Positions 11,391-24,083 are shown, numbered from the stretch's first letter. The stretch: 64,000 nt of DNA from Aquilaria yunnanensis (GCA_039654915.1 CM077599.1:64718501-64782500), one strand, 5' to 3'. The notes: generated by a model not told the origin, from the sequence alone. Numbers and translations: made by a program.

Positions 11391-13300
11391 TCTCCCTTTT
11401 TTTCAAAAGGATTCATCACCGAATTCTCATGATAAAACAAGCATAGATCAAAAACATCGAAAGTGGCACTCACACTATACTCACCTGGCAAATCCAAATT
11501 GTAGCCACTGTCATTCATTCTTTCTGACAGTTATAAAGGTCCATCACCTCTTGGATGCAATTTAGTTCTTTTTTAAGCTAGAAATCTCTCTATTCTCATA
11601 TGCATCCACACCCAATCACTAGTCTTTAACACGACCTCTTAAGCTTCTTATTAGCAGATGTAGCATATTGTTGGTTCTTTTTTTTTCAATTTACAGCTTA
11701 ACTTTCTCATGGTGTTTCTTTACAAGGTCTGTGTTTCATGCACTACCTAAACTAGCAAATTTATTAGTAGATAATGGCATCAAATCCATAACTGTTAAAG
11801 CGTTAAAGTCATTAACAACCTCAAATGGTGAACACACAATAGTAAAGTGCAAAACACAGTTATATGCGAACTCTATATGAAGTAAACAATACTCCCAACT
11901 GTTCAAATTTTTCTTAAAGATAGCTTTTATTAAAGTACCTAGGGTATGATTTGTTACCTCTAGTTGTTCATTTGTTTGTGGGTGGCATGTAGTTGAAAAA
12001 AAAACAATTTAGTACCAAGCTTACCTTTTAAAGTCTTCCAAAACTGGCTACGGAACTTTGTTTCCCAGTCAAAAACAATGGATCTTGGAATTCCATGCAA
12101 TCTAACCACTTTTCTAAAGAATAGATTTCTTCAAACTATATGTAAAAGGCGCTGCAATAGTATAAAAGTCTTTAACAAACCTCTTATAAAAGCTTGCTAA
12201 ACCATGGAAAGACTGTAACTCAGAAGTATAGTGAAGAATGAACCATTTTTGGATGGCTCTTACCTTCTCTTAATCAATGTCAACTCTTTCATTACTCATA
12301 ACATAACTAAGGAAGATAACTTTATCAGTACCAAAAGAACACTTCTTCAAATTTGCAAACAACTTTTGCTTTCTTAATGTACCCAACACTTGTCTCATGT
12401 GCTCTACATGATCTTCTAGGCTCATATTATAAACCAAAATGTCATCAATGTAGAAAACAACAAAGATGCTTATAAAGTCACACAAAACATAATTCATAAG
12501 TTTCATAAAAGTGCTAGGGACATTATTCAAACAAAATGGCATTACCACCCACCCATATAGCACAGATTTGTTTTTAATAGTTGTTTTCCACTCAACCCTC
12601 TCCCTCATTTGAATTTGTTAGTATCCACTCTTTAAATCAATCTTACAAAATATAGTATAACCATGCAATTCATCAAGCATATCATCAAGTTTTGGAATGA
12701 GATATCTATACTTTATAATGATTTTGTGAATAGACCAACAATCCATGCACATGGGTCATGATCCATCTTCTTTTGGTACCAAAAGCATAGGTACAACACA
12801 TGGACTAAAGTTTTTCTCTTGTATAACCCTTTGCCAAAATATCCTCCACATGTCTTTGCATCTATTTGGTCTCCTTAGGATTGCTCCTATATGCTTGCTT
12901 ACTTGGAATAGGGACTTTAAAATCAAATCAATTTGATGTGATATGCCTCTAATTTAAGCCAACCCCTTAGGCTCCTCAGGAAACACATCTTTAAATTTTT
13001 GTAACAAAGACAAAACAACACTAGGAAGAATATTGGTTAGCTTACTCATGGCAAGAAAAGAGTCTTTCTAAAGTTTAAAAAAAAACACTGGCCTTTGAGC
13101 ATTCAAGGCTTCCTTCACATCCCTCATTTTAGTAAAGAAACACTCTTTTCTTCTCCATTCTTTCTTCTTTTGTTGTTTTCTCAAGATCATTCCTCTCTTT
13201 TCCCTTTCAACTTCTCCCATCATACCCTTTCTCTTAGTTGTTCCCTTAGCTTTTGCCACCTTTTCTTATTTTTTAGCCCTCAACTTTCCTTTTAACTTCT
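11318..13300 (-). pseudogene. gypsy pol relic: RT, integrase and C-terminus
   Basis: Read from 13300 downward. A charged Lys/Glu-rich spacer lies at 13260-13080. Before the RT, VFPEEPKGLA is readable. RT spans about 12815-12270: VPKEDGS, then KIDLKSGY, then PSTFMKLMNYVL, then FYIDDILVY, then LFANLKKCSF. The intact YIDD box is at about 12430-12440. RHGLASFY-type sequence ([15 protein letters not shown]) follows at about 12190-12220. Then the reading jumps to integrase core [11 protein letters not shown] (about 12065-12100), and to the catalytic-region trace HPQTNEQ followed by HTLGTLI (about 11915-11985). The C-terminus shows LDLPGEYSVSATFDVFDL (about 11440-11495) and runs into the LTR to a stop at 11318. 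RNase H and the integrase N-terminus are missing at about 12108. Stops and shifts make it non-functional. Confidence 0.88.
11391..11404 (-). other. polypurine tract
   Basis: On the - strand the run gaaaaaaagggaga lies directly before the LTR start. It marks the 3' LTR boundary and the plus-strand primer site. Confidence 0.75.
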
Positions 13301-13339
13301 TTTCTCTCATCCTTGTATTGCAAGTTTCTTTGATCTTCA

Positions 13340-15720
13340 AGAACTTGTTAGTGTTACCCGTTCCAGGGTACTCCAGTTATAATGCCAAAATAGTGCATTT
13401 AAAACTCCCAGGGTTTGTATGTTTTGTCTACCATCAGAACCATACCCTTAGTGTGATACCCAAGTGGCCCTCTTGGGCACTCTGTAAATGCATGCATATT
13501 GGTCCAACCATTTCACACATATTTACATGTTATGCATGCCATGGTAGCAAGGAAGGAAAACACTCTTAATCTTGGCTACCCCACATTAGGCAATCTTGTT
13601 AAGTTTGATTAATCAGCCACTGCACTTGAAACTTCCTCCAAAAAACTGTATTAATCTAGCCATGTAGCCCCCTATTTTCTTTGCTTCATTATCAATTAGA
13701 GACTTAAACCAAACTATGGAATTTAGTTTTACATCAATGGCCCACCTATGGACCAAGTTATAGATTTTTTAAGTTGGTTGCAAAATTCTGACCAAGTGTA
13801 TAGTAACTCAGTCAAATTTTGAATGTCATAACTTTGGCTACAGGGCTCAAAATATAGAAATGCCAAGTCCTAGTTAAACCTCTAGATGTGCTCTAAACGT
13901 GTTCAAAATTTCATACTAAGATTCATTCTACACAGGGAGTATAGAATTTTGAGTGCAGGGTCAAAACTCTATCCACTTTTAGACCATTATGCCCATACAA
14001 AAATTAATAAGTGTGCAAACACTTCATTCACAAGGGGTAAGCCCTCCAAGGATATCCTATACATGTCCAATACACATAAGAATTACATGATCTTGCATCT
14101 AGCAACTTTATGTGGCCAAAACAAAATTTAAAAACAAGCAGTTTATCATTCACAGTTAGACAGCTTGTGCACCACATTCATATACATAGCAAAACAGTCC
14201 TCAAATGTTCACATACTTGTTTCAAATTTGCATGTTTTACATGTACATGCATCCATGCACTACATAATGGCCTTAGATCAGCTAAAACACACACCCAAGT
14301 TATAGGAGAGCTTGAGACACAATGCACTCCAGAGAATAGGATGCTGGACAACTGCTGCGTAACACAATAAGCACCATCACTAAAATTGCCAAATGTGCTC
14401 CTAAAATCACCAAACTTTCTAGATCACAACTAGATATATGGGAGCTCAAATTTTCTAAAATTTCAAATCAAAACCCAAACCACAATGGTCAGTTTGAATG
14501 TGATCTTTCATTTGAACCTGAAATGACCAGATTTTAGGGGAGGTAAGTTTCACTTGGAAACTTAGTAAGGAGCACACTTAGGTACTTAAGGTCATATTAG
14601 CCTTGATATTTCCTGAATTCAAAGACACTAAAACACAAGAAACACAGTGCATATATCCAACAAAAAACAACCAAATGCAGTAGCCAAACACAAACATCAA
14701 ACACATGAAATGCAGCAGTAACAATTAACATTGGTTAGTCCATAAAACATGCAATAAACATAAGCAAATCACTATGGCAGCCATCCTCAAGCATAAGCAT
14801 GGTCTTAGGAGAGTTTTAACACTAGTTAGTACTAACTTTGGGCTCTAGAAATCCCAAATTCACTGCCATCATTGTGCACTTCACACTAGGTCACAAAACC
14901 TTCAGTAAGTGCACTCCTTTCACTAAGCTTGGTTCATCAAGCTCATGACTCTCTTCCAAGCCTAGCCCTAGCTCCATGGATACTTGAAAATACAGTAAAC
15001 ATTCCATGGGAGCAAGAGAACTCCTTACCTTGATGGGTTTGCTAAATTTTAAGCTTGATTCTTGGTGCACCCAAGCAATAGCACTAGTATGCATCCAATT
15101 GCTCTTTCTTGATTTCAATTGCAACTAATTGCAAGCACGGAGGTATGGTGGCTATGGAGGAAGTATGGAGGTGGGTGGTGGCTTTTATGTTCGAATAAGA
15201 GAGAAGAAAAGAAGGAAATGACTACTTAAATGGGCTTTAGAGCATTAAACACCCTTGATAGCCTTAACCATGCTTTATGTCATTTTCCTTCCTACAAAAT
15301 CATGGTTTCTTAGTATTAAACTCATGGCCCACATTTTTTACATCCTTATCATGCCATAGCTACCCTTCCTTGTGGGAGATAACTCCACAATTTTACCCTT
15401 TGACTTAAGTCAAAAGCTTGGACATCCAAAGGCTTACAGTAGGACGCTTAGGTCCTTAATGCCTTTTGTGTTTTCTTTGCCCAAACTTGTCTTCCATAAG
15501 CAATTTGATCCTCTAATAGCACTTTCATACCATTCATATCCTTCCCATAACTTTCCAAAGCTCTTTCTTGAAAGTTTTGCAATTAAGTACCCAAATTTTC
15601 AAAACCTTACAAAAAAGTCCATAGGTTGCTTGACAAACATGCAATCCTTAAGGCTTTTCTTAAGGGCCAAGTTACCAACGTAGAGCACTTTTAAGGAGGT
15701 GTTGATCATACCTTTTACCC
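13340..15720. other. probable nested insertion within pol, unidentified
   Basis: Protease ends near 15750 and the protease-RT spacer resumes near 13330, both on the - strand. The 2.4 kb between them has no pol homology on either strand, and in related elements this spacer is only a few hundred bases. No convincing terminal repeats or target duplication were found by eye. A solo LTR or non-autonomous element is the simplest explanation. Confidence 0.45.
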
Positions 15721-15779
15721 CTCACACTTCAATCACTATGGTGAAAATTACACAATATAATGATTTTTTAACCATTATG

Positions 15780-16180
15780 TCACACTTTGTAATTCTCCCA
15801 TTTTTGTGAGGTGGTAACAATGGTGAAAGTGGAAGAAGTGCAACCAACCTATTTTTATGAACAAAAGCATACCAATTCTTGAAACCATCATGAGTAAACT
15901 TCCTATCAAATTGTCATGGCCTCCCAAGTAAAATATGGCATACTTGCATAAAAACTACATCACATAAGATCTCATCTTGACAAGAACCACTTTTAAAACC
16001 AACAAATTTCTACCTTTGAACCTTTACCTTAGCCCCATCATTTAGCCATTGCAACTTGTAAGGTTGAGAATGCTTGTGTAAAGGCAATTTTAACTTTTCC
16101 ACCAAGGTTGTGTTGGCCACATTGGTTTAACTCCCACCATCAATGATAAGGGTACAAACTTTATCTCCAATTCGGCATCT
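15780..16180 (-). pseudogene. gypsy aspartic protease relic
   Basis: On the - strand the catalytic motif appears as LIIDGGS (about 16132-16152, in place of the usual LIDSGAS/LVDGGS). Next come VEKLKLPLHKHSQPYKLQWL, then EILCDVVFMQVCHILLGRPW (about 15905-15985) and QFDRKFTHDGFKN. This is the usual gypsy protease layout, ending in ILLGRPW. Stop codons interrupt it (for example in the K-F linker before VGFKSG). A live copy would cleave the Gag-Pol polyprotein. Confidence 0.8.
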
Positions 16181-16379
16181 TGTAAGAAAGATTCATTCCC
16201 TTTGACTGAGCTGCTCCATCACTTGTACACTTAGATCTCTCCTTGCAACAAGAATCTCACCTTCCTCAGCCTCCTCTCCAAATAAAATGTCCTTCAATGG
16301 TCACATTCCCTTAAGGTCACCTTCAGTATCTTCACCTCCTCGGATACAAGCTTGCCAAGCTCATTCAAGTACAACACCT

Positions 16380-17427
16380 TTTGGTTGGGACAATCCCATG
16401 CTATGTGTCCCTCACCCCTACATTTATAACACACCAAATCTTTAGCTTTTTTTAGAATTTAAGATGAAGGGGTACCTTTTCGTGAAGGTAAGATCATAAC
16501 TCCTTTGCTAGAAGATGCCTTGGCTTTTTAGCTTGGTGGGTTCCCTCTTAATTTATTTGCTCAAGCTTTCCCTCCAATTAGAACCTCAAGTTTGGCACAT
16601 GTATGCTGCCCTAGTTCTTTGGATAATCCACTCAACTTTGTTAGTTTGGTGAAGTAGGTCCGCCATGTCCACATAATGCACCATTTCTACTGTATTAGCT
16701 ATCTAACAATTGAGACCACTCAAAAACCTTTCCATGGTAGTTTTCTCATCCTTAATGATGTTGGCTTGGACTAGAGTCATCTCCAACTTGTTATGATAGT
16801 CCTCCATGGACTTGCTTCCTTGCACCAATTTTTTAATTTCTAGAATTGATTTCTATAGTAGTAACTTAAAACAAACATCTTTCTCACCAAAACCTTAAGC
16901 TCTCACCATGCCTAAATGGGATCTTCACCACTCCTATGTCTTGTAGTCACCAGTTAATTCCACCATGCAAGAGCATAATTAGTAAATTCAAAAATGGTGA
17001 ACTTTACCTACTTTTCTTCTAAGTATTGATGACAATCAAAGACTATCCCATTCTTTTGCTCCCACTCCCAATATGTATCTGGGTCACTCTTCCCTTGAAA
17101 ATGTGGGATATTGAGCTTAATAGAGCTCAAATTGCAATCAACTTTGGGTTGCCCTCTTTGTGGCAATGCAGATGTATGTTGACTTGTACCCCAAGATTCA
17201 TCTTCTACTTCAGACTCATCTTCCTTATAGCTCCTATTTGGCTTGCAGATTGGATTGATCCTTCTTTGCATCATTATTAAGGATTCCTCCTTATTGAACA
17301 ATTGAGATATGAGCTACGCTAGCTTTTTCTCATTAGCCTCCATTCTTGCCATCAAATTTTTAAACATTGTGTGCATGGCCTCAAACTCCAACTTAGCATC
17401 ATACTTCCAGTATGACCCCTCAGCCAT
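16380..17427 (-). pseudogene. gypsy gag relic with zinc knuckle
   Basis: The frame starts at ATG 17427 (MAEGSYWKYDAKLEFEAM). A TAG follows after EANEKKLA near 17317, then the frame reopens. The Gag signature IPHFQGKSDPDTYWEWE with VFDCHQYLEEK lies at about 17010-17130. The central part at 16990-16450 is broken. The C-terminal CCHC zinc knuckle CYKCRGEGHIAWDC is at about 16390-16434 and keeps all four ligands (C-x2-C-x4-H-x4-C). Gag would package element RNA. Other short + strand frames here are shadows. Confidence 0.85.
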
Positions 17428-17864
17428 TATTCCTATAACTCAAAGAACCTCACACACTCTCACACTTAATTTGTTAGAAAAAACAAGTGCACTTTGCTAT
17501 CAAAGTCCCATCTCTCTAGTTCTAGGTGAAATATGCTCAAAATACACAAAACTTGAGTTCTAGAATGAAATTGGGAAGAAACATAATGAAAACTAAAAGA
17601 CCTACAAATGAAAGAATGAAAGAACTCAAAGGAATAAGAAGAAAGCTATTTTGCGCAAAAAATTAGATTTTGTAGGCAACAAATAGAAAACCAAAAACTT
17701 TTTAAGTGGAAAAATATTGTTTCAAGATGACAAGGATATTTGCTATTGGTTGTCTTTACTATAAACAAATTTTTATGACTTCCCAAGACCATTTCTTACT
17801 ACAAAAGAAAGATATGAAATTAAGTGTTGCAACCAAGATTTAAAAGAATAATTCTTGGATAATG

Positions 17865-17880
17865 AAGTAAGATATTTTTG
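17865..17880 (+). repeat. LINE target-site duplication, left copy
   Basis: AAGTAAGATA followed by a T-run. It matches the copy at 24099-24115 over ten identical bases plus the T-run, with a 1-base length difference. Confidence 0.7.
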
Positions 17881-18246
17881 GGATTAGCTCCTCTGAAAAA
17901 TATTTCTCTCTCCCCGTGAGAGTCTCCCTCTCTGAATGAAAGCTCCTCTCAAATTAGCTTCAGATCAATTCGCTCGATATAGAAAGTGGATTCTTTGGGA
18001 CATTGGTAATTCTTGGTCGCATCAAAGTATTCTTTCAGATTTTGCATAAGAGAAGGCAGTAGGGATAGTATTTGAGTCGGCATTGTTCGAGCGATCCTGA
18101 TAAAGAAGGCTTGCGGGCGACCTGAAGGTAGATTCGAAATATGGAGAAAAGCGGATTCCATATCGGAATCTCTGATTGAGGAAGAGGTTTGTATGGTTAA
18201 AGTGGTTTGTCTGTAGTTGCACTCTCCTCCGAATTGGGGATATCCT

Positions 18247-18660
18247 TGATCTGATTTTGGATTTCATTACTGATTCTTTACTAATTCTGGATTTCATTAC
18301 TGATTCTGGATTTCATTACTGATTCTTGTGCTCGTTACGGATTATAGGTTTCATTACCGAGTCTATTGGTTGACTCTATTGATTCTAGTGATTCATTACT
18401 GACTCTTGAGTGATTCTTGAGTGATTCTATTGATTGATTCTATTGATTCAACACTAATTCTTGAATACATTACTAATTCTTGATTGCATTACGGTTGATT
18501 GATGTCATTACCGATTCTTGATCCTTGATTCTTGAATATATTACTAATTCATCACTGATTCTTGATTCTTGAATATATTACGAGTCTGTGATTCTATTGA
18601 TTAAGGGTAGTAGGCCCTGGCTTTTTTTGATAAGGTTGATTTAGCGATTCAGTTCTTGAT
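18247..18660 (+). repeat. degenerate short tandem repeats in the LINE 5' UTR
   Basis: The motifs gattct, gattcttga and ttcattac(t/c) recur dozens of times with variable spacing through about 400 bp, for example 'ttcattactgattct' at several places. There is no coding trace. Position just ahead of ORF1 suggests it belongs to the LINE promoter/5' UTR region, as tandem repeats do in several L1-type elements. Confidence 0.65.
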
Positions 18661-18712
18661 ATGATTCATCTAACATTACTTGATAAGTGTTCTATTTACA
18701 CTACTGTTAAGA

Positions 18713-19860
18713 ATGGATGAGGTATCAGAGGGCGACTCTTTCTCCAACGTTGGTTCAGATTTTCTGGAGGAACTGGTTCTTGAGCTACAGCCTGAGGTGG
18801 AAATTGGCGAGCACATAAAATCTCTGGTGGGTAGGATCATAGCTAATAAGAGATTGAACTAGAAAGGTATTGCGAATATCCTATTGAGATTTGGAAGAGC
18901 TACGGGGTTCAAGCGGTTAATTTTTTGGATTATAAAACAGTGCATTATGTGTTTAAGGAGTGTGAAGAGGTTGAACTAGTGCTATCTGATGGCCCATGGA
19001 ACATCATGGGATGTATATTTTCTCTCCAAAAATGGTTGCCAACTCAAGCTTTACAGGATTTGAAGTTCACAGAGGTTCCTTTTTGGGTGCAGATACATGG
19101 ATTGGCACTCAACCTAATGACTAAGGCAAATGGTGCTATTATAGGAAAACAATTTGGAGAAGTTTTGGAGGTTGAGGACCCTGGAAGATTGGGGGAACTG
19201 TGTAGAGGTTACCTTAGAATCAAGATCAAACTGAATGTTATGATCCCTATCAAGGCTGGTTTTTCGCAACCTAAACCTCTTGGGTGTAAGAAATGGATTG
19301 CAGCAAAATATGAAAGGTTGGGGGACCTTTGTTATGCGTGTGGAAGACTTGGCCACTCTGATATTAGCTGCAAGTTAACTACACAACTAGTTATGTTGAG
19401 CACTGGACAGCAGATGTACGCACCTTGGTTAAGAGCTCATGTGCCAAGAGTCATTGAAGACATGACCAAACCACTACCACCAAGACAAGATCAGCTATTA
19501 CCCGGAACATTAGTAGGGCATAAAAGGCAGAATAAGTTCTCCAATGAATCATCTGATGTTGATAACACATGGAAGGAACAATTTGATCAATTGATATCAG
19601 GGCAAAACCTAGCATCACCATCTAGTTCTCCTGACTGCCAAACTGACCAGCCGGGGCAAAAATTGCTACCAGCATTGGAACATACCAAGACTGATACTAC
19701 TGTAACAAGTCTGACTGATCAAGTACAACACACTAACTTGTCTATCACCCTAATTGATTCTGATAATACTGCAACAGAGGAGGAAGAGTCATATGAAGAT
19801 GTGGCACAGAGAGGGGGCAGAAAGAGGGGGAGACCTCCCAAAAGGAAAAATACTGAATAG
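18713..19860 (+). pseudogene. LINE ORF1: DUF4283 and CCHC zinc-knuckle protein (broken)
   Basis: RNA-binding ORF1 protein of plant L1 elements. The N-terminal half, from ATG 18713 (MDEVSEGDSF), holds the DUF4283 start (LVGRIIANKRLN) and then a TAG at 18860-18862. A frameshift between about 18878 and 18893 moves the reading to the frame that continues as IEIWKSYGVQAVNFLDYKTV. The rest is open to 19860: DGPWNIMGCIFSLQKWLP, then PFWVQIHGLAL, and the CCHC knuckle CYACGRLGHSDISC at about 19332-19373 with all ligands intact. The C-terminus is a basic tail (KRGRPPKRK). Length would be about 382 aa, usual for the family. The ORF1 stop lies 80 bases before the ORF2 ATG. Confidence 0.85.
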
Positions 19861-19940
19861 GAGAATAATGGAAAAAGAGGCAGAGAGGAAGTTACAGCTG
19901 AGGATGGGTCTGGTGGCTGCCCTACAGCCACCCAGGCATC

Positions 19941-22900
19941 ATGATTCTAATAAGTTGGAACTGCCAAGGTATGGGGCCAACCCTGACAGTTCAGCACCTC
20001 AAATGGCTCCAAAAGAGGTATAATCCTCAGTTATGTTTCTTAATGGAAACAAGAAATAAAATGGATAAATTGGAAAAAAATAGAAAGAAATTTCGATTCA
20101 AGAATGCTTGTTATGTAAATCCTGTTGGTTTATCTGGGGGGCTTGTGCTGTGGTGGACAGATGATGTGCAAGTATGTGTTGATCTAAAATCACAGAATTT
20201 CATTGATACAAGAGTAACTGATAGCATGGGGAACATCAGTCGTATTACATGGATTTATGCAAATCCAAAATTCAGTAATAGGAAAAAGAATTGGGCAGAT
20301 TTGCAGCAACTTGCATTGCAAATATCTTTACCTTGGCTATGTATAGGGGATTGGAATGACATAGCAGCCCAGCATGAGAAAGAGGGAGGCAGACTGAAAG
20401 CTCAAGACCAAATCATGGAGTTTCAGGAAATGATGTTAAAAACAAGACTTCAGGATGCTGGTTTTCAGGGACAAAAATTTACTTGGTCAAATGGTAGAAA
20501 AGATGGTCTAGTTAAAGAGAGAATTGATAGAGCTTTGGTAAGTAGCTCGTGGAGGCTTCTATACCCTGACACTCAGGTGTACCACTGTCCTCAAATTGGC
20601 TTAGATCACTGCCCTATAATTCTTACCTCAGAGGCTCAAAGTGTTCCTAGAAAGAGAAAATTTAAATTTGAGAATATGTGGACTAGAGAACCAGATTGTA
20701 AAGAGGTCATTAAGCAATCTTGGGATATGTATACAGGGAATGATACTTATGGACTTCAGAAAAAGCTGAATGGGTGTGGTAGAGCTTTGACTAAGTGGAG
20801 CAAGGCCTATTACCCTAATAACAAAAGGGCAATAGAGACACTGACTGCGAAGCTGAGGGAGCTGCGAGATAGGTCAGATACATCAGTGGCAGGGAATGAG
20901 AAACCTATTATTAAACAAATAGAGGAGCATTGGACTAGGGAAGAGATGTACTGGCAGCAACGCAGTAGAGTGGACTGGCTAAGATTGGGGGATAGGAACA
21001 CTAATTTCTTCCATAATGTCACAATTCAGCGAAGAGCTTCAAACAAAATTTTACGGATCCAGAATGAAAATGGTGTGTGAATTGATAAGGAGGAAAATAT
21101 ATCAAACACATTTAAGCATTACTATGAGAAGCTCTTCAGCTCTGAAGGACCTATAGGAATAAATGAGGTGCTGCAACATATAAAACCTGTGATTCAGAAA
21201 GATCTAAAGGAGAACCTGCAGAATGACGTGACAGCTGAAGAAATTAAAGCTGCTGCTTTTCAAATGGCTCCCTTAAAAGCCCCTAGGCCAGATGGATTTA
21301 CAGGAATATTCTTCCAAAAATATTGGGATGATGTTGGAGAGAGTGTCACCAAAGCAGTACAAGCATTCTTTAATCAAGGTATTCTAAACCCTAGTCTAAA
21401 TAAAACTGCTATTGTGCTTATCCTAAAAATTCCCCATCCTAAAAAAGTCACTCAGTTTAGGCCAATTAGTTTGTGTAATTACGGCTATAAAATTATATCT
21501 AGGATTCTAGTTAATAGGCTTAAGTCTCATATGAACCAAATAATTTCTCCTCTGCAAAATGCTTTTGTTAAGGGTAGACAAATACAGGATAACATTGTAG
21601 TAGCTCATGAAATCTTCCATTTGCTAAAAGTTAAAAAGAAAGGTTTAGACTGGAATATGGCTATTAAAATTGATATGCAAAAAGCGTATGATCGTGTGGA
21701 GTGGTCTTTTTTGGAAGGCATCATGAGAAAAATGGGATTCCCCTCTAGGTGGATTAGTTGGGTTATGACTATTGTTACCACAGTGTCCTATACTCTGTTA
21801 GTTAATGGAAAAGAGACTGGAACTTTTAAGCCTACTAGGGGGTTAAGACAGGGTGACCCTTTGTCTCCTTATCTGTTTATCATAGTTACTGAGGCTTTAT
21901 CACAATTGATGAAAAGGGCAGCAGATCAAAATTTTATAGAAGGCATTAAACTGAATAAGGAATGCCCCACACTAACGTATTTGTTGTTTGCAGATGATTC
22001 CTTATTCTTTGTTAAGGCTAGTGTCAGAAATGGCCACAACTTACAGCAGGTTCTGTTAAAGTATTGCCAGGCTTCTGGTCAATGTATAAACTTTGAAAAA
22101 TCTACTATTTTCTTTAGTCCTAATACTCCTAAAAATTTGCAGGAAAGAATTAGTCTTTTCTTGAAAATTCCCAAGGCAGAAAATCCAGGGAAATATCTTG
22201 GCCTACCTACCCTGTGGGGACGGTCAAAGACAGAGGCATTTGCCTTTCTTAGGGACAAAATCATCAAAAAAATACAAGGGTGGAAAGAGGCTCTACTGTC
22301 ATACTCAGGTAAGGAAATCATGCTTAAATCTGTCATTACAGCCATACCAACATATGCCATGGCCTGTTTTAAATTTCCCAAAAAATGGTGTTATAATATT
22401 CACTCCTTAATGGCTAAATTTTGGTGGGATGGGAAGAATTCAAATTCGAGTATCCACTGGAAAAGTTGGGACTATTTATCCTCAACAAAAGAAAAAGGAG
22501 GGATGGGGTTTAAGGACTTAGAAGCTATGAACATAGGCTTGCTTGCAAAACTTGCCTGGAGGATAGAGTCTCATCCCCAATCGATTTTGGCCCAAACCTT
22601 AAAAGGAATATACTTCCCAAATGGTAATTTTTGGAATGCAAGTAAGGGACCAAAACCGTCATGGGGTTGGGCTAGTATCTTAGATGGTAAAGATTTCCTA
22701 AAAAATCATGTTTGCTAGCAAGTGCAAAATGGACAGTCTATTTCAGTTTGGAATGATGCTTGGATTCCAAACCTTGGAGATTTTAAGCTGCAAAAGAACA
22801 TGAATATTCCAGCAGGTGTAAGAAATGTGACTATAAATAACCTCATTGATCCTAGCACTCATACTTGGGATTTAAGTCAAATAGCTCCTTACATTTCAAC

Positions 22901-24050
22901 AGAGGAAAAACAGGCCATATTACAGATACCCATTAGTCATAACCCAGGGGAAGATAAGGTAATTTGGCCATATGACAAGACTGGTAGAGTCACAGTAAAG
23001 TCGGCCTACAAGGTACAGAAAATATATCATTCTGTTAATCTTTGTGCTTCAACTTCCCATCAAATAAACTCCAGTGTATGGAAAATAATCTGGAAAATTA
23101 AATGTGCTCCTAAGATTCAGAACTTTATGTGGAGGCTCTGCCATAATGGAGTTGCTGTTCGGCTAAACTTGGCCAAAAGAGGTATTTCGATAAATCCTAA
23201 ATGTCTTTTTTGTATGCATGATGAAACTGTGGAGCATATGGCGCTGCAATGTGAATGGACACATCACATCTGGTTTGTATGTTTGGACTATAAACCCAAC
23301 AATGCTGAAATTCAAACATTTGATCAATGGTTTCTGGAGTTCTGTTGTGCTATACACCATACACAGGAAAACAAAGAGCTTATTATCTCTACTATTGCTT
23401 ATACTTGCTGGTATATTTGGCTGGAAAGAAATGAGGCCATTTTCCAAAAGAAAAATGTTAACCCTGCCTCTGTGATTTACAGGATACAAAGTGCTGTTGC
23501 TGAGTATCACCAAACACTGCAGAAAATGGGTGATACAAATCCTCCTTTATGCGGGGATACTCGTTCAGATAGGTGGTGCAAACCAACCTGGGGCATCATT
23601 AAGCTCAATGTAGCTGTAGTCTGCAAAGCTAGCTCGCTAGGAATGGCATATCTGGCCCGTGACTGGCTGGGAAATGTGCTGTACAATCAGGCGGGGGTAG
23701 CTGACAGCATATACAAACCAGCAGCCTTTGCGGAAACAATTAGGAAAGGGCTTCTGGATTTGCTTCGACTAGGCTACAATGCTGTAGAAATTGAGGCTTC
23801 TGATCAGGAACTCATCGGCAGATTAAGGGATCAAGAAGATTGGAGAATAGGCCCCTTAATTTCTGACATTAGAATGCTGCAAAATTCATTTTCTGATTGT
23901 ACTGTCCAGAAAGTGACTGAAACAGCCAATAAATGTGTTTTGTGCATAGCTAAATGGGCGAGTGTCCAGAAGAGAAAGAATTGGACAATGTGTCCCTCTT
24001 CGGTCTATGCCCTTCAACAGTTGACTGATGTAAACTTTGAACCTCCTTGA
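19941..24050 (+). pseudogene. LINE ORF2: endonuclease, reverse transcriptase, RNase H-like (two nonsense codons)
   Basis: A single frame of 1369 codons. Endonuclease (residues 1-230): SWNCQGMG, catalytic-Glu box METR, GDWND, RIDRALVS, and LDHCPI with the terminal His. RT (about 410-800): KIDMQKAYDRVEWSFL (first catalytic Asp), GLRQGDPLSPYLF, and LLFADDSLFF (FADD at 21987-21998). The zf-RVT region (about 1044-1110) has VWKIIWKIKCAPKIQNFMWR and CLFCMHDETVEHM. An RNase H-like C-terminus (about 1214-1340) lacks the usual first Asp (NVAVV where NVDGA is typical). In-frame stops are TGA at 21078-21080 and TAG at 22716-22718, both where Trp is expected, so each is one G-to-A change. Target-primed reverse transcription would be its role; this copy is inactive unless stops are read through. 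Confidence 0.93.
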
Positions 24051-24083
24051 GATCATTTTCTTAATACATCCTCGTTCTTTTGA

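Noticed and set aside
13095..13295. + strand frame rich in Phe/Leu/Ser
   Set aside because: Shadow of the Lys/Glu-rich gypsy spacer on the opposite strand.
13886..14370. Two overlapping + strand frames of 81-86 codons
   Set aside because: No family signature; they lie in the suspected insertion within pol and look like chance frames.
17480..17510. Possible second primer-binding site (ttgatagcaaag on the - strand)
   Set aside because: A better site abuts an LTR end at 24509-24522; this one has no LTR beside it.
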